This document shows positions 1-11,000 of a DNA stretch of 64,000 bases, in pieces. Position 1 is the first letter of the stretch; each line of letters begins with the position of its first letter. The notes beneath the pieces are model-generated. The model was not told the origin of the DNA. It was given only the letters and a program-made list of their open reading frames with translations, and ran no database searches. A program made the position numbers and the translations under genes. This DNA is from Trichomonas vaginalis G3 (lineage: Eukaryota > Parabasalia > Trichomonadida > Trichomonadidae): contig NC_067207.1 in NCBI RefSeq assembly GCF_026262505.1, positions 25,698,082 through 25,762,081 on the forward strand, in the 5' to 3' direction.

Positions 1-531
1 GCTTAGGTGGTTCCTCTTGAGGATTGCTCATTTAAAATTTTTTTCTGTTGAAATTTTCCCAAAAGTGTCAATATTCGGAAATTATGAACTATTTGCCATT
101 GAGATTATTTATTCATAAAATCAGTTAGCCTCCATAAATCATTACTAATTCTAGAAAATAATGCTGAAATTCATAGTAACAAATCAAATTTTATGATATC
201 TCCATCAAAAATCAATAATATGATTACTAGTGTATTTACTTTTTATGTAAAATTTTCTTGCATTCCAAATTTTGGAGCAATTGTCCATCGAATTTAAGTT
301 TATTGAATAATCCATGTGATACTTAATCAGTTTTTGGACTAAGTATTTATATCCTAACTTATTTCTGCATTGGCGCAAACATTTATGATCAACCAGAAAA
401 TATTTAATAAGTATCCATGAATAATCCTAAATATTCGAAATTTTGGAACCCACGCTATTCAATTTAATCTAGATCATTGCATGACTATCAAGATAAAATG
501 ATTATCTCCACGCCGATAACAATGGGTGTCA
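1..531. other. Intergenic, left edge
   Basis: AT-rich non-coding sequence with no ORF I would defend. A TCATT initiator-like motif lies near 473-478, about 55 bases before the ATG of the next gene. Nothing else is recognisable. Confidence 0.5.
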
Positions 532-1941
532 ATGCAGGAAAATCCCACTCTTCCACCCGAGCATTACGTTCAATATTCAGAGATTAGTGAGCACGAAGTC
601 CTACAAATCGATTATGAGGCAAAAATTCTTGATTCTTATCAATATATCGATAAATACGTAATTAAACAGCCTTTTAAGAGGTCAGATCCCATATTTTTAA
701 ACTGCAAACCATTAAAGGACCACTTCATTGATGTTCACGAAAGATTAAAACCTATTATACAGACACTCCAAACTTTAAAACAAAATTCAAATGCCGAAAT
801 ATTTAGAATCCAAAAGTCTATTGACTTTAAAGCTCAACTAAACGCTCTAATACATCCAAAATTCTGGATATTATGCCACCAAGAGTTTCAATTTGTATGT
901 CGTAAATTTTTAATTCTTCAAAATCAATACTGGATTACAAAACTCAATCGAATCAATTTGATGCTATCAGAGATCAATATAAATCTTCATGCTGCAACTG
1001 ATATGCTTGAGTTGGCGACAGAATTAATTAAAAAACCATCAAATGTCGTTTTTAAGATCAAAAATCTCGAGTCATTCGTACAAAAGCCAGAACTGAGCGA
1101 GACAGTTAAGATTCGTAAGAATTACAGTCGTTTGAAAATTACAGTCGATGCTTTAGAAGTTTTGATAAAATTTTACATGCAGCTTTCAAAACAAACAGAC
1201 GATCAAAACATTCTCAACGTAAAATACTTATCAAAACAAATAACAAGCGAAAATTATTACACAGATTTTTATTCTCCAATTACTCTTGAACTGGAGACAG
1301 TTTTGAGCTCAATCTTATATAATTCTGAAATAAACATCGATACTTTACAGACAAAACGCACAATTAAAGAACAAAAAGCGTTTGCAATCCAATTTTTAGA
1401 ACAACACAAGATTGATAAGAATGTTATACCTTATTTACTTTTTACTTTCCAAAGAATGCTGTTTGGACTTAGTTATGAGCAGAATTCCTCGGAAAATGAC
1501 AAAAATCATGTTGAAACTTTTTCATTTTTGAGAGATCTCGCAGACAAAGATGAAAATTATAGAAGGTTATTCATTCCTATACATCCAGAAATGCAACGCG
1601 TCATTGATCTTTTTAATGAATTGACCTTTACAAGTTATCCAATTGATATGGCTGTTTGCATCGATAAAGCAATCAGAATTTTCAATGGAATCACAGCAGA
1701 AATGGGGGTTGTTGATAAATTGAAGATTATCTGCGTTGCATTGTCATTTAGCTTTTTGCCAGACCCATATTATATAATGGATAGCATTTTGAGCATCCTT
1801 ACGAGCTCAGAGTTCCCTGCCAATATAAGAGATTCTAATAATATATATGTTTCCGCTTGCCAATTTTTGCAAAAACCAAATTGGAAAGAAAATTTTGTTA
1901 ATAAGCAAGAAGACATAACAGAACAAGAATCTGCTAATTAG
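532..1941 (+). CDS. VPS9-domain protein (putative Rab5-type GEF)
   Basis: A 469-residue intron-less ORF. The frame is open from a GTG at 526, but the first ATG is at 532, so I start there. The C-terminal third (about residues 330-430) has the helical pattern of a VPS9 domain, with the segment IDMAVCIDKAIRIF followed by VVDKLKIICVALSF and then a PDPYYIMDSILSIL helix. VPS9 domains catalyse nucleotide exchange on Rab5/Rab21-type GTPases on endosomes, and trichomonads have many of them. The N-terminal 300 residues are helical and show no domain I recognise. Family membership is inferred from the C-terminal pattern only; the exact Rab partner is unknown. Confidence 0.55.
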   Translation: MQENPTLPPEHYVQYSEISEHEVLQIDYEAKILDSYQYIDKYVIKQPFKRSDPIFLNCKPLKDHFIDVHERLKPIIQTLQTLKQNSNAEIFRIQKSIDFKAQLNALIHPKFWILCHQEFQFVCRKFLILQNQYWITKLNRINLMLSEININLHAATDMLELATELIKKPSNVVFKIKNLESFVQKPELSETVKIRKNYSRLKITVDALEVLIKFYMQLSKQTDDQNILNVKYLSKQITSENYYTDFYSPITLELETVLSSILYNSEINIDTLQTKRTIKEQKAFAIQFLEQHKIDKNVIPYLLFTFQRMLFGLSYEQNSSENDKNHVETFSFLRDLADKDENYRRLFIPIHPEMQRVIDLFNELTFTSYPIDMAVCIDKAIRIFNGITAEMGVVDKLKIICVALSFSFLPDPYYIMDSILSILTSSEFPANIRDSNNIYVSACQFLQKPNWKENFVNKQEDITEQESAN

Positions 1942-2119
1942 TAGATGCTTTTATTATATTTTTATTTTTAATTTTGAATTATAAATGTATTTTTTTGACT
2001 TTGATTGGACATTAAGCCAAAATCAATCATAGAAGTAAGTTTGTAAATATAATTTTAAATCCGATATCAAAAGATATAGTTTTATTTTGTAATATAATAA
2101 TTTGAAACAGGATTACAAA

Positions 2120-2449
2120 TTACCAACCCTCATCATCGTCATCCCACTTATCATCAAACTTTCCACGGTGTTTGATTTGAACTGTGGAGTGGGCTTGCTC
2201 TGTTGCAGAAACTTTGTTGAGGATTTCGAGGAGTTCGGCATCCTGAACTGGACCTCCAAGATTACGCTGCTGAGACATCTGAATGAGAAGATCTTCTACC
2301 ATTCTAGCCTTTTCTGGCTTAACGAGAGCAATACGACCAAGTCTCTCCTTTGCTTCTGTGGAGAGAATCTTGTCAAGAAGAGCAGCATGTTGTGCTTCTA
2401 ATTGCTTCTGCTTCTCCTCAGCCTGCTTCTTTGCTTCGGCACTAGACAT
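2120..2449 (-). CDS. PDCD5: PDCD5 / TFAR19-family DNA-binding protein
   Basis: 109 residues, beginning at the ATG at 2449 (the frame is open three codons further, to a GTG at 2458, which is unlikely to be used). The sequence shows the whole PDCD5 pattern: an N-terminal charged helix (AEAKKQAEEKQKQLEAQ), the conserved core ILSTEAKERLGRIALVKPEK, the segment ARMVEDLLIQMSQQRN, and an acidic C-terminus with a DDDEGW ending. Length matches the family (about 110-130). PDCD5 proteins are small helical proteins linked to apoptosis in animals and to chaperonin/prefoldin-like binding and nucleic acid binding in archaea. Convergent to the VPS9 gene with only 178 bases between the stops. Confidence 0.93.
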   Translation of the reverse strand: MSSAEAKKQAEEKQKQLEAQHAALLDKILSTEAKERLGRIALVKPEKARMVEDLLIQMSQQRNLGGPVQDAELLEILNKVSATEQAHSTVQIKHRGKFDDKWDDDDEGW

Positions 2450-3020
2450 TTTTGACACTTTTTACATTTCATAAACGTTCACCATAAAAGTGTCAAAAAC
2501 ACTTATAAGATAATCAAATAATTATTAAAAGTAAGGCGTGTTTTATAATATATTAAGATTTCGTTTAACTTCACCTCACTTCATTTTATTTTGGATTTTG
2601 CTCTCTCAGTTCTGAGAAGACGTACCTCTATCCCATATAGCAACGCTGGAATTGGATAATTAAATATATTTTACATGCATGTTATCAAATATATTACTTT
2701 ATCTCTCATATAAAACAAAAATCTTGTATATCTTCATTAAATTTTCATTGCCAGTTTGTTCATTAATAGATCTATAAATAAATTAAAAACTGTGAAGATG
2801 AGAAAGCCGTATTTAAATAAAATTTGGCGATATGGTACTGGAAAAGTGAAGAAACTGCAAGGGCATTTTGGAAATACTATAATTATACATGTGCATTCTA
2901 ATTGTAAATCTTTTGTGTAACTAGAAGCTTGAGTAAACAAATATTTTCACTATTTTTTTTTAATTAAGTTTAAACAAATGAGTTTTTATAATTAGAGATA
3001 GAAAACAAGATAATTGTACA
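2450..3020. other. Intergenic spacer
   Basis: Upstream of PDCD5, a GTGTCAAAAATG context sits at the start codon. A plus-strand frame across about 2741-2920 reads IWRYGTGKVKKLQGHFGN and looks weakly coding, but it has no clear start or family, so no gene is called. Confidence 0.4.
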
Positions 3021-4134
3021 TTAAAGAATAGTAAATTCATAGTTAATAGTTTTTTCATTCTTCTTTGGAATAAATGGTAAATGGTTAGTTGTATTATAAA
3101 TTACATCAATAACCCTCTTGTTACTAACCAAAGATTGGTGTTCATATGATTTATGAGACATTTTGAAATCTAAACAATTTACGTTTGTCCAATTGTTGCA
3201 GACCCATTCAATACCATGAGCTGGAATCTTTTCATCTCCAAGGGCTTTATATTCCTTTGGAAGTTTGTCCCATCCTTTATTAACATCTAAAACATCTGTT
3301 GTAGCAATTCCAGAGTTGTAGAAAATCGTTGTTTTTACACCTGGTGCTGCTGGATATGACTTAGTAATATTATACGAATACTCATACATCTTAAAATACT
3401 TGTCTGAAACTAATTTAAACTTTTTGGCGAAAGAATAAACATCCCATGCAGTGTAATTCTTTCTATCTGGTCATATGAACACTGTTCTATTACCAAATGC
3501 ATATAAATTAGGATTGTGGACGTGAATACTCGGCCAAGATTCACATAATTCTTGTAATTCGGGAGCATGGTAGTTTGGAACAAGTGACGATGATTTAGTC
3601 CAAAATGAAAGTAAATTGGAGGTCATTCCAACAAATGATGGCGCTAATAATATTAATTGATCAATGTACTTGTCTTTCCATGCTTGATCAACTTTGTTTT
3701 GTAGAAAATATTGAGAGTTAAAGTCACCAAGAGAAAATCCAAAAAGTGTGACCTTCTGGTTATTGAGTTTAGAAGCATTTTCAATTAATGATTTGAGATC
3801 TTCATGAAATTCGGATGAAAATGCAGGCGAAATCCTAAAGTCATATGGAACTAAGAACAAATCTTTCTTGATTTCATAGCCGTGTTTCTTGTAATAATCA
3901 ATAATCGAAGCCATTGATTCAACAAATGGATAATCAATGACTTTGAAGTTTGCTACATATCTCAGTGACTCTTCTCCACCAAAGTCTTTAACATAAATAC
4001 TAATATTTTTGTAATTACGGATTTTCCCGTCTGAATCAAGTCGTGGTGTAAGTAATTTGCATAAACAGTCTCTTCGTTTTGAAATAAACATAGTTGCATC
4101 AACCCAGATTAATTCATCTTTCATTGACTTTGGG
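3021..4134 (-). pseudogene. LCAT-like lipase gene, body (split by MULE insertion)
   Basis: This is the larger part of a lecithin:cholesterol acyltransferase-like alpha/beta hydrolase; the first 43 codons lie 22 kb away at 26441-26556. The GxSxG nucleophile elbow is visible as LFGFSLGDFNSQYF at about residue 170 of the full protein, and the C-terminal HQSLVSN segment fits the family's catalytic His. The YNSGIATTDVLDV segment is also typical. The frame is continuous to 3021 except for one in-frame TGA at 3471-3473, in the context RTVFI-stop-PDRKNYTAW; a Trp codon would fit there. With that stop and the insertion, the copy is a pseudogene. Homologues are usually secreted or lysosomal phospholipid acyl-hydrolases, and this species group has several paralogues. 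Confidence 0.85.
4121..4134. repeat. MULE target-site repeat, left copy
   Basis: The 14-base string TCATTGACTTTGGG is repeated exactly at 26427-26440. It abuts the two terminal inverted repeats of the MULE. Usual MULE duplications are 9-11 bases, so part of the match may be chance or shared with the element end. Confidence 0.85.
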
Positions 4135-4139
4135 TCATT

Positions 4140-4219
4140 ATTGATTTTGTAATTTAATCGTCGTCGTTATCGATTTTGTAATTTAATCGTTATCGTCTTT
4201 TTCTAAACGTGCATTTTTT
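4140..4219 (+). repeat. MULE terminal inverted repeat, left
   Basis: About 80 bases that match 26341-26421 in reverse complement with few differences. Ends inside the shared word CTAAACGTGCATTTTT. Contains a tandem duplication of its own 25-base outer half. Confidence 0.85.
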
Positions 4220-5407
4220 GCTTTCGGAGCTATTGAACATACATTGGCCCTTACCAGCAATTGAAAACTATTTTTCATTATCAACAATTACATTACTCCG
4301 AGTTATTCATCAATCAATGAAAATCGATATATAGTCCATACTTCAATTTACAATATTGGCAAGTCCAATTTCACTTGGCATATTTAACTCATATAGAAAA
4401 ACCAGTTCGAATCGGCAAAATTATCTTTAATTCCATACATAAGAAAAAAAAATTATAAAGTTCTTCAATAATAGCAAACTAATAGTTTAAATAGATTTAC
4501 AAGTATCGCCCATCTACTTTTGATCTAATTCACATATTAAATGTAGAAAACTGGTTTAAAATAAATATTTCAAAAGTTCGAAAACGATTTATGAAAAAAT
4601 AACGTGATGACATTTACTAAATTTGCTCTGTATTAAAGTATCGATGATAGAAAGAGCATATTTTGTAAATATTTCAAAAATATTTAAAAGTCGGAGAAAT
4701 TGTATTGTAATGTACTATAATTATGTTACAAATCCGATTCAATACTAATCCTTCGCTATTGAAGTTGTTTTGAGAAGGATATTCTCTAAATTCTTGATAA
4801 ATCTTTAAAATCTAGAGTAATCGTTTTGTAAACTTAACAAAACTAAAATGTATACCAATAGATTGGCATTTTCTACGTTTTCAAAGTGAGAGAGTGTAAA
4901 TTCTTTTTTTTATCCTATTAAGGTTTTTAAAAAATTTAATTAACTTAATTTATATGATCTGAAATATATGACAAGTTAATATGGAGAATTCTTTCAACCC
5001 AATTTCAATTTATTGAATTTTCTATTCGAATTCAAAAATTTTCCCAAGAAGAAAAAATAATTAGGAAATTTAATATGTTAATACATAAAATATTTTATTT
5101 ATTCAAAGAATTCAATTTTCTATTGGATCAAAAAACTTGTGTTAAAGTTCGTATTTTAAGATAACTATACTTTTAGAAGCTGTTTTTATTTTTTTCACCG
5201 GGATTTTATTAATTTAATTCTTTCAAAATTTGAATCTTATTGTATATCACCGGACTATGATCATAATAGAGTTGCAATCTCTAATTATAGCCACATTAGT
5301 ACTCGTGGGTCGATATATCATGGGAGATACAAAATTATTTGAATTTTCTTTTATTTTTTTAAAAAATATTAAAAAAAGTAAATAAATAACTAACTAACAA
5401 CACAGCA
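4220..5407. other. MULE 3' non-coding region
   Basis: About 1.2 kb of AT-rich sequence between the left terminal repeat and the transposase stop codon. No ORF or repeat of note. Confidence 0.5.
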
Positions 5408-5809
5408 TCACTTTTCGTAAAATGCTTTAATCCTAGTCCTTTTTCCCCTTAATTTTTCAATCTCTCCCAGGTTGAAATTTATTCCGGGAATTTTTAAAGA
5501 TGCTTGGTCAACATAAAATTTCATTAAATCTTCCACAGGAGTCATAAACTCTGAACATTTGAAGCGAGCATGAACTGCATCATTCAAATTTTTAAGAAGA
5601 TTTTTGTTCGAAAAGTGATTCAATACGGCGATTACATGAATACAAGGTAATCCGTATAATTCGATGTGCTTACATGTGCATGAATATTGTGAATCTGACA
5701 TAATTTTTACGCAATATGTATAGCGACCAAAAGTTGCATAATATAATTCTTGAATTGGATCATATAATACCGAGCTAAACATATCTGAATGTTTCAAAGT
5801 TTCATTTAG
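5408..5809 (-). pseudogene. MULE transposase, C-terminal SWIM part (split by insertion)
   Basis: 133 codons forming the end of the MULE transposase whose main part is at 23555-24919. It contains a SWIM zinc finger: CTCKHIELYGLPCIHVI, i.e. CxC, ten residues, CxH, the standard C-terminal module of MULE transposases. Excluding the 17,740-bp insert and one copy of its 5-bp duplication, the frame reads straight through (...DNIIKN then LNETLKHSD...), giving about 588 residues. Apart from the insertion I see no damage to this transposase. Confidence 0.85.
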
Positions 5810-5814
5810 ATTTT
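5810..5814. repeat. Target duplication of 17.74-kb element, left copy
   Basis: ATTTT, matched by ATTTT at 23555-23559. With one copy removed the MULE transposase frame is continuous. Confidence 0.85.
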
Positions 5815-6263
5815 AGTTAGTATGGCTAAGTCGTGTGTGGTGGCACTGCGTTCCTCCGTACGCAATACTTGTGAATTTGACACTTTACAAAACCGTTAAC
5901 GTATATTTTACAACACAAACGACAACACTAATTTAACCTTAAATATTTACAAACCGCCAACCACTTCACTTCACTAACGAACTCACTAATGTAAAAATAA
6001 ACGTTCTCACTATCGTTCTCACTAACGACTTCACTAATGTTCTCATAAATTTAGTTAGTATCCCTATCTTGTGTGTGGTGGCACTGCGTTCCTCCGTACG
6101 CAATACTTGTGAATTTGACACTTTACAAAACTGGTAACGTATATTTTACAACACAAACACAAACACCAACTTAACCTTTAATATTTACAAAACCATCTGA
6201 CACATAAATGATTTCACTAACGACATCACTAACGACTTCACTACCGTCCTCACTAAATAAAAT
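5815..6263 (+). repeat. Left terminal module, two tandem copies
   Basis: Copy one is 5815-6052 (238 bp) and copy two starts at 6053, each opening with AGTTAGTAT and sharing GGCACTGCGTTCCTCCGTAC and GAATTTGACACTTTACAAAA. The same doubled arrangement is at the right end (23083-23554), where the outer module is also 238 bp. Short CACTAACGA-type words repeat at the end of each module. Confidence 0.85.
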
Positions 6264-7718
6264 GTTATATACGAAAACGATAAAAACGGTTTGACAGAAA
6301 AGTGACAACTTTACGTGTCAAAAATATAAAAAGTGATATTTTATTCATCATTATCTTCTTCATAATTTATTTCATATTCTTCGTCTTACCAACAAAAGAT
6401 GGGAATGTGAACAATTGCGGGCAATTTTTAGCCATTTTGGCTTGGAACTAGAGCCTGCGAGGTACATGGATAGTATCAGTACCTCACAGGCTCTAGTTCT
6501 CTATATGGCGCCGAGAAATTTTGGTGAAATGTGGTCGCATTTCACCAAAATTTTTTCGGCGCCATAGGATGAATTGGAGGGTGAGAGATATTATTTCATA
6601 CAATACTACTCTCACCCTCCAATTCCCAGCCAAAATGGCTAAAAATTGCCCGCAATGTGAACAATTGCGGGCAATTTTTAGCCATTTTGGCTTGGAACTA
6701 GAGCCTGCGAGGTACATGGATAGTATCAGTACCTCACAGGCTCTAGTTCTCTATATGGCGCCGAGAAATTTTGGTGAAATGTGGTCGCATTTCACCAAAA
6801 TTTTTTCGGCGCCATAGGATGAATTGGAGGGTGAGAGATATTATTTCATACAATACTACTCTCACCCTCCAATTCCCAGCCAAAATGGCTAAAAATTGCC
6901 CGCAATGTGAACAATTGCGGGCAATTTTTAGCCATTTTGGCTTGGAACTAGAGCCTGCGAGGTACATGGATAGTATCAGTACCTCACAGGCTCTAGTTCT
7001 CTATATGGCGCCGAGAAATTTTGGTGAAATGTGGTCGCATTTCACCAAAATTTTTTCGGCGCCATAGGATGAATTGGAGGGTGAGAGATATTATTTCATA
7101 CAATACTACTCTCACCCTCCAATTCCCAGCCAAAATGGCTAAAAATTGCCCGCAATGTGAACAATTGCGGGCAATTTTTAGCCATTTTGGCTTGGAACTA
7201 GAGCCTGCGAGGTACATGGATAGTATCAGTACCTCACAGGCTCTAGTTCTCTATATGGCGCGAGAAATTTTGGTGAAATGTGGTCGCATTTCACCAAAAT
7301 TTTTTCGGCGCCATAGGATGAATTGGAGGGTGAGAGATATTATTTCATACAATACTACTCTCACCCTCCAATTCCCAGCCAAAATGGCTAAAAATTGCCC
7401 GCAATGTGAACAATTGCGGGCAATTTTTAGCCATTTTGGCTTGGAACTAAGAGCCTGCGAGGTACATGGATAGTATCAGTACCTCACAGGCTCTAGTTCT
7501 CTATATGGCGCCGAGAAATTTTGGTGAAATGTGGTCGCATTTCACCAAAATTTTTTCGGCGCCATAGGATGAATTGGAGGGTGAGAGATATTATTTCATA
7601 CAATACTACTCTCACCCTCAATTTTAATTACTTAAACTCATTCTATTTTTTTGACATGTAAATGTCACTTTTACTGAGATCTGACACAATGTCAGATCTC
7701 TTTTTTTCGTATATAAGA
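6264..7718. mobile_element. 1.455-kb foldback-type element in the left arm
   Basis: Present only in the left arm; the right arm keeps the empty site (ATTTT at 23082-23086). Flanked by AAAAT at 6259-6263 and 7719-7723. Ends carry the inverted word TTATATACGAAAA, and the next 80 or so bases inward keep an imperfect inverted similarity (TTTTTGACAYGTAAA). The interior is the 250-bp hairpin satellite. No protein-coding gene is believable. Confidence 0.75.
6404..7620. repeat. 250-bp chain-of-hairpins tandem satellite
   Basis: Units start at 6404, 6654, 6904, 7154 and 7403 (one unit is 249 bp), giving about 4.9 copies. Almost every base of a unit belongs to one of four long inverted repeats in series: one around the loop GTGAACA with stem GCAATTTTTAGCCATTTTGG; one with stem CTAGAGCCTGYGAGGTAC; one with stem GGCGCCGA plus TTTTGGTGAAATG; and one with stem TTGGAGGGTGAGAG. 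Copies are nearly identical, so recent. Open frames seen on both strands here are by-products of the symmetry. Confidence 0.95.
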
Positions 7719-7772
7719 AAAATATAACCTTATTTTTATTTTTTTTTAAATTTTTTATTTCATTACAAAGAC

Positions 7773-8054
7773 ATGTCCGACTACATTTACTATGACTCTT
7801 TCCCAGAACGTTTCCGTGAACTATTCAAAACTCAAGTAAAACTGAGGAACATGCATTTTAACAAAGACAGACCCATTGACGATGAAAGAAACCCTGAATA
7901 TATTATAATACCTTATGATGCTAAATTTATTGCATACATTCCTTATGGACGTAGAGGAACGAAAACTATTTCAACAAAGAACAAAAATTATTTCTGGAGC
8001 GATGAAGAAAATTGCCTTATGCTTTGTCAAGACTTTGTCATGACTTCTTCGTAA
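7773..8054 (+). CDS. Hypothetical 93-residue protein, left arm copy
   Basis: Starts MSDYIYYDSFPERFREL and stays open for about 82 unique codons before its frame enters the satellite, which supplies the last residues. The right arm has the same ORF in inverted orientation (22751-23032) with only two residue differences noted. I recognise no family. The first 80 residues look like a globular alpha/beta fragment, so the satellite may have replaced the rest of a longer gene. It is the only unique protein-coding candidate held by both arms. Confidence 0.4.
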   Translation: MSDYIYYDSFPERFRELFKTQVKLRNMHFNKDRPIDDERNPEYIIIPYDAKFIAYIPYGRRGTKTISTKNKNYFWSDEENCLMLCQDFVMTSS

Positions 8055-11000
8055 ATGCTTTTGTCATGACTTCTTCGTGAATGCTTTTGTCATGATTTCA
8101 TCGTGAATGCTTTGTCAAGACTTTGTCATGATTTCATCGTATATGAACGTAAATGCTTTTCTCATGATTTCATCGTTTATGATTTGTCATGATTTCATCG
8201 TGAATGAACGTGAATGCTTTTGTCATGATTTCATCGTTTATGATTTGTCATGATTTCATCGTAATGAACGTGAATGCTTTTGTCATGATTTCATCGTAAT
8301 GAACGTAAATGCTTTTGTCATGACTTCTTCGTGAATGAACGTAAATGCTTTTGTCAAGATTTCATCGTGAATGAACGTAAATGCTTTTGTCAAGATTTCA
8401 TCGTTTATGATTTGTCAAGATTTCATCGTTTATGATTTGTCATGATTTCATCGTGAATGAACGTGAATGATTTGTCAAGATTTCATCGTTTATGATTTGT
8501 CAAGACTTTGTCATGACTTCTTCGTGAATGCTTTTGTCATGATTTCATCGTTTATGATTTGTCATGATTTCATCGTTTATGATTTGTCAAGATTTCATCG
8601 TGAATGCTTTGTCAAGACTTTGTCAAGATTTCATCGTGAATGCTTTGTCAAGACTTTGTCAAGATTTCATCGTAAATGCTTTTGTCATGACTTCTTCGTG
8701 AATGAACGTAAATGCTTTTGTCAAGATTTCATCGTTTATGATTTGTCATGACTTCTTCGTAAATGCTTTTGTCAAGATTTCATCGTGAATGAACGTAAAT
8801 GCTTTGTCATGATTTCATCGTGAATGCTTTGTCAAGACTTTGTCAAGATTTCATCGTTTATGATTTGTCATGATTTCATCGTAATGAACGTGAATGCTTT
8901 TGTCATGATTTCATCGTTTATGATTTGTCATGACTTCTTCGTTTATGATTTGTCATGATTCATCGTGAATGAACGTAAATGCTTTTGTCAAGATTTCATC
9001 GTGAATGCTTTGTCAAGACTTTGTCAAGATTTCATCGTTTATGATTTGTCATGATTTCATCGTAATGAACGTAAATGCTTTTGTCATGATTTCATCGTGA
9101 ATGCTTTGTCAAGACTTTGTCATGATTTCATCGTGAATGAACGTAAATGCTTTTGTCAAGATTTCATCGTGAATGAACGTGAATGCTTTTGTCATGACTT
9201 CATCGTGAATGAACGTAAATGCTTTTGTCAAGATTTCATCGTGAATGAACGTGAATGCTTTTGTCATGACTTCATCGTTTATGATTTGTCAAGACTTTGT
9301 CATGACTTCTTCGTTTATGATTTGTCAAGATTTCATCGTTTATGATTTGTCATGACTTCTTCGTAAATGCTTTTGTCAAGATTTCATCGTGAATGAACGT
9401 GAATGCTTTGTCAAGACTTTGTCATGACTTCTTCGTGAATGAACGTAAATGCTTTTGTCATGATTTCTTCGTAAATGCTTTTGTCATGATTTCATCGTGA
9501 ATGCTTTGTCAAGACTTTGTCATGACTTCTTCGTTTATGATTTGTCATGATTTCATCGTGAATGAACGTAAATGCTTTTGTCATGACTTCTTCGTACATG
9601 TTTTTGTCATGATTTCATCGTTTATGATTTGTCATGATTTCATCGTGAATGAACGTAAATGCTTTTGTCATGACTTCTTCGTAAATGCTTTTGTCATGAT
9701 TTCATCGTTTATGATTTGTCATGACTTCTTCGTAAATGCTTTTGTCATGATTTCATCGTTTATGATTTGTCATGATTTCATCGTTTATGATTTGTCATGA
9801 CTTCTTCGTTTATGATTTGTCAAGATTTCATCGTGAATGAACGTAAATGCTTTTGTCATGATTTCTTCGTGAATGCTTTTGTCAAGATTTCATCGTGAAT
9901 GAACGTGAATGCTTTGTCAAGACTTTGTCATGATTTCATCGTTTATGATTTGTCATGATTTCATCGTGAATGATTTGTCATGATTTCATCGTTTATGATT
10001 TGTCAAGATTTCATCGTTTATGATTTGTCAAGATTTCATCGTTTATGATTTGTCAAGACTTTGTCATGACTTCTTCGTAAATGCTTTTGTCATGATTTCA
10101 TCGTTTATGAACGTAAATGCTTTTGTCAAGATTTCATCGTGAATGATTTGTCATGATTTCATCGTTTATGATTTGTCATGACTTCTTCGTTTATGATTTG
10201 TCAAGATTTCATCGTTTATGATTTGTCATGATTTCATCGTTTATGATTTGTCATGATTTCATCGTTTATGATTTGTCATGATTTCATCGTGAATGATTTG
10301 TCATGATTTCATCGTGAATGAACGTGAATGATTTGTCAAGATTTCATCGTTTATGATTTGTCAAGACTTTGTCATGACTTCTTCGTGAATGCTTTTGTCA
10401 TGATTTCATCGTGAATGAACGTGAATGCTTTGTCAAGACTTTGTCATGATTTCATCGTTTATGATTTGTCATGATTTCATCGTGAATGATTTGTCAAGAT
10501 TTCATCGTTTATGATTTGTCATGATTTCATCGTTTATGATTTGTCATGATTTCATCGTGAATGATTTGTCATGATTTCATCGTGAATGATTTGTCATGAT
10601 TTCATCGTGAATGAACGTAAATGCTTTTGTCATGACTTCATCGTTTATGATTTGTCAAGATTTCATCGTTTATGATTTGTCATGATTTCATCGTAAATGC
10701 TTCATCGAACTTAAACGTAAATGCTTCATCGAACTTAAACGTAAATGCTTCGTAAATGCTTTTGTCATGACTTCATCGTTTATGATTTGTCATGATTTCA
10801 TCGTATATGAACGTAAATGCTTTTGTCAAGATTTCATCGTTTATGATTTGTCAAGATTTCATCGTTTATGATTTGTCATGATTTCATCGTGAATGCTTTG
10901 TCAAGACTTTGTCATGACTTCTTCGTAAATGCTTTTGTCAAGATTTCATCGTGAATGAACGTAAATGCTTTTGTCATGATTTCATCGTGAATGAACGTAA

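Noticed and set aside
2102-2474. Plus-strand ORFs over PDCD5
   Set aside because: Shadows of a clearly conserved minus-strand gene.
2741-2920. Short plus-strand frame reading IWRYGTGKVKKLQGHFGN
   Set aside because: Looks faintly coding but lacks a recognisable family, start context or length. Left as intergenic.
4220-5407. Further MULE gene downstream of the transposase
   Set aside because: No ORF of useful length on either strand.
6493-7473. Overlapping 74- and 98-residue ORFs on both strands in the hairpin satellite
   Set aside because: They repeat every 250 bp on both strands because of the inverted symmetry; no family and no start context.
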